DNA of 64,000 bases from Clostridiales bacterium (GTDB taxonomy: Bacteria > Bacillota > Clostridia > Oscillospirales > Oscillospiraceae): positions 43,311 to 107,310 of the forward strand of contig JAJUJI010000011.1 of assembly GCA_029265405.1 (NCBI GenBank), in the 5' to 3' direction. Positions 1 through 8,800 of this stretch are shown in pieces. How positions within the stretch are numbered: position 1 is the first letter of the stretch; every line of letters begins with the position of its first letter. The notes beneath the pieces were generated by a model, which worked only from the letters and a program-made list of their open reading frames with translations, had not been told where the DNA came from and searched no databases. The position numbers and the translations under genes were made by a program.

Positions 1-1194
1 CAGCTCCACGATGGCTATGGAGCGTATGAAGCTCCAGTTGATGGGGCCCAGAGCGTCCGAAGCGGCGGCGTGCACGTCGTCCACGAACGTAAACAGGAGC
101 TGGGGAATCTGTCCGCGCCGCCCGCAGCGCCCCAGCCTCTGGGCGAAGCTCGAAACGGTCGCCGGAGCGCCGACCTGCACCACCTGGTCGAGGGAGCCTA
201 TGTCTATTCCCAGCTCCAAGGTGACAGTCGCCCCGACCACCAGCTTTTCCTCTGAGTCCTTCATCTCATCCTCGGCCTGCTCGCGCAGCACGGCGGATAT
301 GTTGCCGTGGTGGACCCGGTAAACGTCGGGAGTCTTGTTTTTAAGCGCGATTTGGCGCAGGTTGGACAGTGTAAATTCCGTTTCTTCCCTGGAATTTGTA
401 AAAATGATCGTCTTTTTGTCCAAAGTCATTCTGTAAAGATACTCGAAATGCTCGGCCGTGCCGCTGTCAAGGGCTTTGCCGTCCGGCTGCACGCCGGTTT
501 TTCGGAAAAGCTCCATGTAAAGTCTTATCCTGCGTCCGGTTTCGCCCGGGGACGGAGCGGAGCAGCTCCGCCCCGTCCCCAAGCTGAGCCAGCTTTTGGC
601 CGCCTCCAGGTCTCCCAAGGTGGCCGAAAGCCCTATGCGGCGGGGAATGACGCCCGTGAGCTTTTGCAGGCGCTCAAGCAGGCACAGCACCTGCGCGCCT
701 CTCTCGTCGCGCATGAACTGGTGGACCTCGTCTATTATCACAAAGCGGAGGTCTCCGAACAGCCGCAGGCAGGCTCCGCGCTTGCGTATAAGCAGGCTTT
801 CAAGCGATTCCGGCGTGATCTGCAAAATGCCCCTCGGATTTTTTATAAGGCGGTTTTTGTCCGCCTGGGAAGCGTCCCCATGCCACTTGCAGACCGGCAG
901 CCCGGACTCCTGGAGCAGATAGTCAAGGCGCTTGAACTGGTCGTTTATAAGCGCCTTAAGGGGGCTGATATATAAAACGCCCACGGAGTCCGAGGGCCTG
1001 TTGTACAGCTCGGTAAGAACGGGAAGAAAGGCGGCCTCCGTCTTCCCGGAAGCCGTTCCGGAGGAAAGCAGCAGGTCGTCTTCGCTGTCGAAGATGACCG
1101 AGCAGGCCGCAACCTGTATATCCCTCAGCTCAGTCCATTTGCTGGCGTATATGTAGTCCTGTATATAGGGCGCCAGCCTTTCAAACATGCCCAT
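1..1194 (-). CDS. sngC: Shango-type SF2 helicase SngC (partial, continues past the left edge)
   Basis: This is the N-terminal 398 residues of a DEAD/DEAH-like superfamily 2 helicase; the 3' end lies outside the window. Visible motifs are Walker A SGTASGKTEA (K51), motif Ia ISPLKAL (about 76-82), a DEVH Walker B box (155-158), SATLGD (about 188) and the arginine-finger motif RLGRCGRRG (about 355). The layout resembles Lhr-like helicases. The chosen ATG has a G-rich ribosome site and lies 19 bases after the stop of the upstream ATPase gene. It is the third gene of an operon with a P-loop ATPase and a TerB-domain protein, the composition reported for the Shango phage-defence system. Helicase assignment is secure; the Shango label rests on gene order and domains. 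Confidence 0.85.
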   Translation of the reverse strand, partial: MGMFERLAPYIQDYIYASKWTELRDIQVAACSVIFDSEDDLLLSSGTASGKTEAAFLPVLTELYNRPSDSVGVLYISPLKALINDQFKRLDYLLQESGLPVCKWHGDASQADKNRLIKNPRGILQITPESLESLLIRKRGACLRLFGDLRFVIIDEVHQFMRDERGAQVLCLLERLQKLTGVIPRRIGLSATLGDLEAAKSWLSLGTGRSCSAPSPGETGRRIRLYMELFRKTGVQPDGKALDSGTAEHFEYLYRMTLDKKTIIFTNSREETEFTLSNLRQIALKNKTPDVYRVHHGNISAVLREQAEDEMKDSEEKLVVGATVTLELGIDIGSLDQVVQVGAPATVSSFAQRLGRCGRRGQIPQLLFTFVDDVHAAASDALGPINWSFIRSIAIVEL

Positions 1195-1213
1195 GCGTCC
1201 GCGCCCCCCTGCG

Positions 1214-2512
1214 CTACAGCTCGAATTCAGGGAATTCCTCCCCGGCCTTTTCGGCAACGAAGAATTGGCCGCCGCCCAATACGGAGGCCGCGTCCTTTTC
1301 CGGGTTCTGATAGAGTATGTTCAGCAGCTCTATGAAGTCTCTGATTATCTCTCTGGGAGTCATATGAGCGCTTGCACCTACGCGGTTATATTCCTCGTTT
1401 AAAAAGGCCAGCAGATCCCTTGAGGTTATTTTCGGGGCATAGTCGAAAAGCTGGCCGTGAATTGAGGACAGCTTTTCGAGCAGTACATACATTTCCTCAT
1501 GCGTCAGCATGCTGAGGCGTATGATGGGAGCAAGCATATCTCTGGCGTCCTCGGAAGCGTAGCGACCGTCCGACAGCCTTGAGCGCAGCGCCTCATAGCT
1601 GAAAACGCCCTTGTATTTGTCCTCGATGCACTGGGGGGTTCCACCCAGGAAAAAGCCTATGTGGCTTGCCTTGCCCTGCAGCGTATCGTTGTACATGGCG
1701 AGGATTTTTTCGTAATTGCTCTGGCGGGTGGCGGTATGGGCTATTTTGAAGATGTTGACCAGCTCGTCAATGATTACAAGCAGGCCCTTGTAGCCCGCCT
1801 GGACCATGAAGGAGGCCATCAGCTTTAAAAAATCGTACCAATTGTCGTCATTGACGATAAAATTGATGTCAAGCTCGCTTTTAGCCTCGGTTTTTGTGGC
1901 GTATTCGCCCCTGAACCACTTGACGACGTTCGCCTTCGTCCGCTCGTCTGAGCGGTTGTAGGCCCGGTAGTACAGCGTCACCGCCTTGGCAAACTCAAAG
2001 CCGTTTACCATGCTCTCAAGGCTGCTCGTCACGGCGAATATTTCTCTTTCCACCGACCTTTCAAAATCGGCCGGGGATACGCCCTCAAGCATGACCCGGG
2101 TCTGAATGCCCGAAATCCATTTTTCCAATATAAGCGGCAGCGCCCCGCCGTCCGGCTTAGTCTTTGTGGACATGTTTTTGACCAGCTCCTTGTAAGTCGC
2201 AAGACCCTGGCCCTTGGAGCCGACGAAACGCCTTTCCGGGGAAAGGTCGCAGTCTACGACCACGAAGCCCTTTTCCGTCGCATAATTTCTTATGGCCTGG
2301 AGCAGAAAGCTCTTGCCGCTCCCGTATTTGCCCACTATAAAGCGGAAGGCCGCGCCTCCCTCTGAAATTATGGAAATGTCGTGCAGCAGCGCAGCAATTT
2401 CCAGGTCGCGCCCCACCGTAATGTATTCGAGGCCGACCCTTGGAACGACTCCGCCCTTCAGGGCGTTTATTATAGCGTTCGCTATACGCTTCGGAGGATT
2501 AGTGCCTGTCAC
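1214..2512 (-). CDS. sngB: P-loop ATPase of the BrxD/DUF2791 type, Shango SngB
   Basis: A 432-residue AAA-like ATPase. Walker A is GKYGSGKS (61-68) and a hydrophobic Walker B strand ending IIDEL lies near residue 247, followed by a glycine-rich LGGTP sensor-like segment. The family (DUF2791) also supplies BrxD in BREX systems. The GTG start overlaps the end of the TerB-domain gene by 14 bases, which suggests translational coupling, and the helicase gene follows directly. In Shango this ATPase is thought to act with the helicase on invading DNA; that role is inferred from context. Confidence 0.85.
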   Translation of the reverse strand: MTGTNPPKRIANAIINALKGGVVPRVGLEYITVGRDLEIAALLHDISIISEGGAAFRFIVGKYGSGKSFLLQAIRNYATEKGFVVVDCDLSPERRFVGSKGQGLATYKELVKNMSTKTKPDGGALPLILEKWISGIQTRVMLEGVSPADFERSVEREIFAVTSSLESMVNGFEFAKAVTLYYRAYNRSDERTKANVVKWFRGEYATKTEAKSELDINFIVNDDNWYDFLKLMASFMVQAGYKGLLVIIDELVNIFKIAHTATRQSNYEKILAMYNDTLQGKASHIGFFLGGTPQCIEDKYKGVFSYEALRSRLSDGRYASEDARDMLAPIIRLSMLTHEEMYVLLEKLSSIHGQLFDYAPKITSRDLLAFLNEEYNRVGASAHMTPREIIRDFIELLNILYQNPEKDAASVLGGGQFFVAEKAGEEFPEFEL

Positions 2513-4217
2513 TTTCTGCAGCCCTTCTTAGATGATCCAAATAATCTTCATAGATGTATATCTCGTCAGATACGTCCAATATGGTGTCGCCGGCATGTTC
2601 AAGGGCCTTTTGGTTGATGCTGTCCATGAGCACCTCCGGCATGAGGCCGCATTCCCGCGCGCATTCTAAAACGGCCGAGGCGGGCGCCCCCTCCAAAATG
2701 AGCTTCAAAGCCTTAAGCTCGGCGGGCTCCAGGGAGCGGATAAAGCCTGCCCATGCGTCCCGGGGCTTGCCGCCCGACTCGGGGCTGGAAGGAGGATCCG
2801 GAAACGGCAATACGGCTATGAAAGCGGCGGGATCGAGGGCCGGGACCGCTGCCGGCGGACCGGATTTTGCTGCGGCCGCCTTGCCGTCAGCTTCGGCGGC
2901 CTGGGGCTCCGCTTCCACGCTTGCGGCAAGCCTTTCCTGAGTGAGCAGCGCGCGCTGCCGGATAAGCTCCAGCTTGGCTTCGTCCACATTGATCGAGGTC
3001 TTTTTCTTCTCAAAGCAATACTCTTTTACGGCCCTGTCTATTTCCGCGAGAAGCGCCGCTCCGCCCACGGAAGGCGCTAGCCTGTCGATAAGGGGGATGA
3101 TGGGCCCTCCGTCGGCGCTCAGGCGGCGCCTGAAGCCGGCGTCTGCGCACAGCATGAGCTCAATGCGCTTGAAGAAGCAGCTTAAAATCTGCCTGCCCTC
3201 GGGAGACGGGCCGCGGTATTTTGCATAAGTCCATCTGCCGCCGCGATACCTGTATTTCAAACCGCCGGGTATGGTTACGGTTTTTTCTTCCCTGGGCGTA
3301 TATTCGGGCCTCATTAGAAAAATGGCGTTGGCAAAGGGCCGCCACGGCATCTCGACCTCCATCAATATAAGGTCGTTGAAGGAAGCGTTTGCGGCGCCCA
3401 GAAGCCGGTCAAGCCTGCGCAGGACATGGCCGAAGCAGCCCGCTATAAGGCTCTCGGTTTCTTCCGTATAAAAGGGCGAACGCTTGATTTTATAGGGGGA
3501 TATGCCGCAGTAAAAATCAAAGCCATATTTGCCGGCGCCGTCGGGATAAAAGGAGCGAAGAAGCGGCTCCCTTTCCAGAAGGCCCTCAAAGCTCACTCCG
3601 CAGTCGTTTATGACGATATAATCCTTCAGCCATACGGGCATGTACGCATCAAGCTCGCCGGCGAAAGCTCTGCACTCCTTCCAAATATGCAGCAGCTTTC
3701 TAAGCCCATCCTCTCCGGGCTCAGCCCCTATATTGTTGATAAGCTCGTATATATACAGGAAAACGTATGACAAATCGATCCGGGCCACGCTTCCGGCCCG
3801 AACGCGGCTCCTCCACGTAAAATACGTCCTTAGCTGCTCGTAGCTCATCATCTGGTAGTAGGGATAATACATGGAAAAGGGTGCTGCTTTAGGGTAAGCG
3901 TCCTCAAAGCCTTCCATGAAACGCGCCTGCGCGTAAAATATGCGCTCGCGGAAAGCGTTGCCCGACGGCGCGCCTTCCAAAGCCGGTCCGGCCAGCCGCC
4001 TCATTTGCATGAACACGTCGCGCACGGGATCGGAGGCGGAACTGGGCCTGATGGCCTCGGAGGCAGGCTTCCCGGGCCCGTCCCGCTCGCCGACATATAT
4101 ATCCGCAAAGGCCGGATTAAAGGGGAAGGGACGGGCAAGGAAACGTTCGGTAGCGTGCGCGCTTTTATCGCGAACGCTATCCCTCATTACGCCAAAATCC
4201 AGCTTCTCACCGGGCAT
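2499..4217 (-). CDS. sngA: TerB-N/TerB-C domain protein, Shango SngA
   Basis: A 572-residue protein. The segment around residues 100-250 has the aromatic pattern of TerB_N domains (YEQLRTYFTWRSRVRAG followed by a YVFLYIYELINN helix). The C-terminal third has a TerB_C-like segment beginning near INVDEAKLELIRQ, interrupted by a low-complexity Ala/Pro/Glu linker at about 440-490. TerB modules are acidic helical metal-linked domains that occur with DNA-processing helicase/ATPase partners. The ATG follows an AGGTGAGA ribosome site and a sigma-A-like promoter, so this is the first gene of the three-gene defence operon. Confidence 0.8.
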   Translation of the reverse strand: MPGEKLDFGVMRDSVRDKSAHATERFLARPFPFNPAFADIYVGERDGPGKPASEAIRPSSASDPVRDVFMQMRRLAGPALEGAPSGNAFRERIFYAQARFMEGFEDAYPKAAPFSMYYPYYQMMSYEQLRTYFTWRSRVRAGSVARIDLSYVFLYIYELINNIGAEPGEDGLRKLLHIWKECRAFAGELDAYMPVWLKDYIVINDCGVSFEGLLEREPLLRSFYPDGAGKYGFDFYCGISPYKIKRSPFYTEETESLIAGCFGHVLRRLDRLLGAANASFNDLILMEVEMPWRPFANAIFLMRPEYTPREEKTVTIPGGLKYRYRGGRWTYAKYRGPSPEGRQILSCFFKRIELMLCADAGFRRRLSADGGPIIPLIDRLAPSVGGAALLAEIDRAVKEYCFEKKKTSINVDEAKLELIRQRALLTQERLAASVEAEPQAAEADGKAAAAKSGPPAAVPALDPAAFIAVLPFPDPPSSPESGGKPRDAWAGFIRSLEPAELKALKLILEGAPASAVLECARECGLMPEVLMDSINQKALEHAGDTILDVSDEIYIYEDYLDHLRRAAESDRH

Positions 4218-4308
4218 ATACGCTTCTCACCTGACTATGTCGCAATTCGCTGATCGGCGCCGGGCTGTACCGCCCCGTCGCGCAAACAACAGTTCGTATA
4301 CCCTATCT

Positions 4309-4338
4309 ATTATACGTCAAGCCTTCCGGCCTTGTCAA
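4309..4338 (-). promoter_or_regulatory. Promoter of the sngABC operon
   Basis: Reading the minus strand, TTGACA (4333-4338) and TATAAT (4309-4314) are separated by 18 bases, about 90 bases before the sngA start. Both hexamers match the consensus, so constitutive expression is plausible. Confidence 0.7.
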
Positions 4339-4354
4339 TGAGATATGCCGCCAT

Positions 4355-4390
4355 GCCGTACCGCGCGGAAAAAGTTCCGCGCGGTACGGC
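4355..4390. terminator. 16-bp perfect hairpin between the SDR gene and sngA
   Basis: The arms 4355-4370 and 4375-4390 are perfectly complementary with a 4-base loop. The hairpin follows the SDR stop and precedes the sngABC promoter. No strong T run follows on the minus strand, so it may be a weak terminator or an insulating hairpin. Confidence 0.55.
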
Positions 4391-4404
4391 TTTGACGTTT
4401 AAGG

Positions 4405-5364
4405 CTAATTTTTCTTAACGTATTCGAAGGCCGGAACGGGCTTCTGCGTCGTGAAGATGGGGTTGTTGACGTTCATGGGGAATACTCGCTTGAAATCGGG
4501 ATTTATGGGCTCGTCGGGGAAGGCGCGCGCTATGGCTTCCGAGCGGGCCACCCAGCCCTCCTTGAATTCCGCGTGGGTGAGTATGTAGAGGTCGCCTCGC
4601 TTGATGCCGCGCACCACGCGCTCGCCCGCCTCGTCGGCCTCTCTGGTCATCTTGCTGAAATCAATATCCTTGGGCATTTCGAACCTGATGGGCTTGCCGT
4701 CCTTGTCCCGGGGCGGCTCAAATTTGGGAGGCTCGACGCCCAGGTGCTTTTGCCGGAGTTCGCCGGAGGTTTTTCCCAGGTTTGTCGAGTAGGGACCGGG
4801 GCAAAAGGCCGCGGCGCCGACGCCGGTTCCCTGAAGCTCTATGGCCAGCTCCTCCATAAGGGTTATGACGGCCATTTTAAGGGAGTCGTACATGGGGAAG
4901 CCCGGGACGGGAACAAGGCCGGACATGGAGGCTGTGCTGACGACATAGCCGCCCCCGCCGTGCTTCAAAATGCGGGGGGTTATGATGACTATACCGTTCA
5001 GTACCCCTTTGTAGTTGACGTCGATGTCAAAGTCGATGTCCTTCCAGTCGTATACGCCCTTGGTTATTTGCGGCTCGAAGGTGCTTATTCCGGCGTTGTT
5101 GACGAGCACGTGCAGCTTGCCGAAGACGGCTTCCGCCTCGTCGGCGGCCCGGACGTAGGCCTCCCTGTCGGTCACGTCCAGACAGATGCCGTGAACAGGC
5201 CAGCCTTGCGACCGGAAGAGCTCCAGCGCCTCGTCGATAGCTCTTTGCCTGAAATCCGCGATGACTACGTTCATTCCCTCGCGAGCGCAGGCCTTGGCGA
5301 TGCCCAGCCCCATTCCGCTGGCGCCCCCCGTAATGAACGCCGTTTTGCCCTGCAGATTGTCCAT
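4405..5364 (-). CDS. Short-chain dehydrogenase/reductase (SDR), classical type
   Basis: A 319-residue NAD(P)-dependent oxidoreductase. The Rossmann motif TGGASGMG is at 12-19, the NNAG strand near 91, the catalytic serine in STASMSG and the YDSLK (YxxxK) motif near 159-163. It is longer than a typical 250-residue SDR because of a C-terminal extension with a proline-rich stretch. It is a close paralogue of the SDR at 25777-26709: residues 8-90 are nearly the same, including the cofactor-specificity loop after VVIAD. The substrate is unknown. The ATG follows a strong AGGAGG site and the gene has its own promoter/operator, so it looks like a regulated single-gene unit. Confidence 0.9.
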   Translation of the reverse strand: MDNLQGKTAFITGGASGMGLGIAKACAREGMNVVIADFRQRAIDEALELFRSQGWPVHGICLDVTDREAYVRAADEAEAVFGKLHVLVNNAGISTFEPQITKGVYDWKDIDFDIDVNYKGVLNGIVIITPRILKHGGGGYVVSTASMSGLVPVPGFPMYDSLKMAVITLMEELAIELQGTGVGAAAFCPGPYSTNLGKTSGELRQKHLGVEPPKFEPPRDKDGKPIRFEMPKDIDFSKMTREADEAGERVVRGIKRGDLYILTHAEFKEGWVARSEAIARAFPDEPINPDFKRVFPMNVNNPIFTTQKPVPAFEYVKKN

Positions 5365-5384
5365 TGAGGATACCTCCTGTATTT

Positions 5385-5425
5385 TGTAGTTAACTACATT
5401 ATAATTGCTTGATAAATAATGTCAA
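5385..5425 (-). promoter_or_regulatory. SDR promoter with an overlapping 14-bp palindromic operator
   Basis: On the minus strand TTGACA (5420-5425) and TATAAT (5398-5403) are 16 bases apart. Directly after the -10 lies the perfect palindrome TGTAGTTAACTACA (5385-5398), placed where a repressor of TetR or GntR size would block transcription. A similar GTAGTTA half-site follows the acyl-CoA synthetase promoter at 54603-54609. Confidence 0.65.
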
Positions 5426-5803
5426 TCGGACCGGGACTCTTATGCCGTTAGACGCTTAAACAATTAGTAACAAATGCCGCTTTGAGCTAATTTAGCTGAA
5501 TGTACAAAAGTGTTGTATATTATAGACAAATGACAAAAATTGCATGCTAAATTGCTAAAATACGATAAATTTGGGACCTAAACAAAAGAGAAATAAATAA
5601 GATAATATTGATGTGCAATTACGATTATTATGATATTATTAATATTATATTACTTTTGTAACGTGACAAAAGATTGTTAATTTGATAATTTACTGGTTAC
5701 AATTGGCGAAGCGCTTGAGGCAAGCCCCTGCACCACGGCGTCTCCGGCGCGAAGAGCGCGGAGATCATGGCAATTTTACTTATTAAATGAGCGGAGGAAT
5801 AAG
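5426..5803. other. AT-rich intergenic region ahead of the large surface protein
   Basis: About 380 bases without a gene. The first 270 bases are very AT-rich compared with the surrounding coding DNA and hold several possible -10 boxes. One candidate promoter on the plus strand is TTGTTA (5674-5679) with TACAAT (5698-5703), spacer 18. The last 100 bases are GC-rich and can fold (described separately). The gene's ribosome site GGAGGAAT ends just before 5804. Confidence 0.5.
5701..5775 (+). promoter_or_regulatory. Foldable leader of the dockerin/cohesin gene
   Basis: AATTG at 5701-5705 can pair with CAATT at 5771-5775. Inside, 5741-5750 pairs with 5756-5764 apart from one bulged G, around a GAAGA loop. 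The element sits just before the ribosome site. I could not match it to a riboswitch class I know, and if transcription begins near 5710 the outer stem would not be transcribed in full. Confidence 0.3.
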
Positions 5804-8800
5804 ATGAAAGCAAGGATGAAAAAAACGCTGGCGTTTATCATTGCCGCGATGATGGCGGTATCGCTGTTCCCGGGTTTCGGAACTTACGCAAGAGCCGAAG
5901 ACGTTCAGGACGAGCACACCTATCTGCTCTTTATGTCAGATGTCCACGCCTCCAAAAGCTGGGCATCCTCCTATTACGGCTCCGGCACGGAGCTAGTGAA
6001 ATTCATTGCCCAGGCCGCCGCGGGTTACGATATAGACAACGTGACCTTTATTGGCGATACGGTCGCCAATGGAGTTACCGACGAAAAGGACGGCATACAA
6101 ACGGCGGTGCTGGACACGGTGCTCAATACGTGGAGCGCCACTCTCGACGCGGCGACTACAGGTTCGCTTAAGGATATGACGCAGATCTACAAAACGAGCG
6201 GAGATACCGTGGGCTATGCGCCTCAGGGGGAGGACGGAGTCCTGTTCGTGCAGGGCTACAGGCATGAGGGCTCCGCAGCGGATAACCTTGTAAAGTTCGT
6301 CAACGCCAACGGGGCGTATGAGTATGAGGACTACATAGTTTACGTCTTGGGCTGCGACGCTTTTACCAAAGACGGCCTGGGCAACTTCGCCGACGATACC
6401 TTCAATTATCTGACCGACGGAGCGCAGGCTGTGGCGGCCCGGCTTGATGAGTATCTGGACAGCCTCGGCTCCGGCGAAACGCGCCCGGTATTCATCTGCT
6501 CGCACTTCCCGATCTACACCACCCGCTCGGACGTCCCCAATTTTGTCCCGATTGTAAACTCCATTAACAAATATACGGACAAGCTGGACATAGTGTTCCT
6601 CAGCGGGCACAACCATTCCTCGGACTCGGATAAGGAATTCTTCTTCCCTGCGGGCAGCGACGTTGCCGTCGGCAACGGGGACGAAACGCGGACCGTCATG
6701 AAGGTGAATTTCGCCGTCATGACCGACGGCTATGTCAACACCAACCAGGTTTCCCCCAACGGCAACTATACAATATGCGAAATAACCGATGATTTCATTT
6801 ATCTCAACAAATATACCATAGGAGACAAGGAGGTCGCCAGAAGCGGCAGCACCGCCAAGGGGCCGAGCACAGGCTATCTGTTTACCGGCAAATTTACTCT
6901 CAGGCGCAACGGCGCTTCCGAAGGCGTCTATGGCATAACGTATTACGACACGCAGCTTCAGGGCCGGATAGCCCTCGATAAGGTCAGCGCCCAAGCGGGC
7001 GAAACGGTGAACGTGACCGCCACGCCTAAGGCCGGCTACGCTCTGAAAAAGCTTTATTATGTCAGCGGCGGCCAGGCTTATGAAGCTTCCGTAAATGAGA
7101 GCTCAAATACGGCCAGCTTCACAATGCCCGAAGCGGAGGTCACGGCAGTTCGGGCAGTTTTCACGCCGGTCGTAAGCGCGGGCTCCGTTTTCAAGGAGGT
7201 CGGGAGCCTGGAGGAGGACGGAGTTTACGTAATAGTGGGCGGCCTTGAGGAAGAAACAGGCGTCGGCTTTGCGGCCACCGTTCCGCAGGTTTTGCGAAAC
7301 CTTTCCAATATAGGCGCCACCTGCGTTGAGGTTAAAAACGGGGCCGGCTACCTCGACGAGGACGGCAGCTCTCTCGACGGGCAAAATATAATCGACACCG
7401 ACGATGCAACGCTGCAGTGGATATACAGGGACGGCCTATACAGCATGTCGGACTGCTCATACTACCTGTATCTCGGCAACGACGCGATAGCTCCCGGCGC
7501 GACGGTTTACGCCTCGGAATTTGAGGCCGTATACGATCCAGCGTCCAAGACGCTTCGCAGGGACGGCAATACCACCACATTTTACCTCAGCTATAGCGAC
7601 GAGCTTGGCTTTGGGGCCGGCGCCTCGAACGGCGGCGGGTTCAGGCTGTTCAAGCTGGTTTCGGGCGCCAGAGCGGCAAAATACTCTATTTCTTATGACG
7701 TCAGCCAGACCGGCGGCACGATAATGGCAGACAGGTCAAGCTCCATGCAGGGCCTGCTTGTCGGCGTAACGGCCGTACCGGACAGCCGCCATGTTTTAAG
7801 TTCGGTAAGCTATACATATAGCGACGGAGTAAACAGTGTGACTAAAAAAGCCGCCATCAACGGCAACCGCGCGCTTTTCAACATGCCAGGAGCTGACGTG
7901 ACGCTAAGCGCTTCCTTCAAAGAAACCGGCGCTCAAAAGATTTACACGGAGGTGTCCTCGTTTGCCGTCGGCGGCGACGGAGAATATATCCTTGTGGCGG
8001 AGGACAGCGATACCGGAAAATACTACGCTATTACGGATCCCGAAACCACCGCCAACTCCGCAAAATACTACCCGTGGCAGGTAACCGCTGAAGACGGCGC
8101 GGAGTACGGACAGGCCTATGCGGGCAAGACCGTTTTGGCGGTAAACTACGACGCGCTCAAGTGGAATTACACAAGCAGCAACAAGTACATGGAAAGTGTT
8201 TCCAGCCCCGGCTATTTCATGTATCCCGGCAGCAGCGGAGGACTGGTCTACAAGGGCTACGGCAGAGCCATAGAGCTCAACGAAGAAATAAATGCGCTAT
8301 ATGTTACGGCCAGCTCGGGAAAACTTTACCTTACCTGCAAAAGCGGAGCCTTCGGCCTTTCCGCCGACCAGGAGGACGCCTGCCGCTTCCGGCTTTTCAT
8401 GATACCCGCCACCCGCGATCCGGTCACATACCGCAGAGCGGAGGCGTTTGAGCAGGACGGCGAATACCTGGTCGTGGCCGAGGATTCCGCCACGGGCCAG
8501 AGCTACGCATTGTCCTATACGGGCGGCTCGGTAACCTCCGCCAAGGTCACAGTGGAAGGCGACGCGGTAACGGTTACGGCCGACAGCCCGAAGTGGACAT
8601 ATATCAGGGGAGAAGTCAAGAAGGGAGACTCTTATGTGACTGCCGACGGCTGGCTCCAGAGCAAGGCGAGCAGCAAGTACTACCTTATTATGTTCGACGG
8701 CTCTCCCTTCGGCATTAGCGGCTACGTCGTCAGCTCGCTGACGCTGGACTACAATGCCGACAGCTACGCAATTGTCTACAACATCGAAAACGGCAGGCTT

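Noticed and set aside
5701..5775. Cyclic-di-GMP or other known riboswitch before the surface-protein gene
   Set aside because: The conserved bases of the classes I know are absent; I kept only a cautious structured-leader note.
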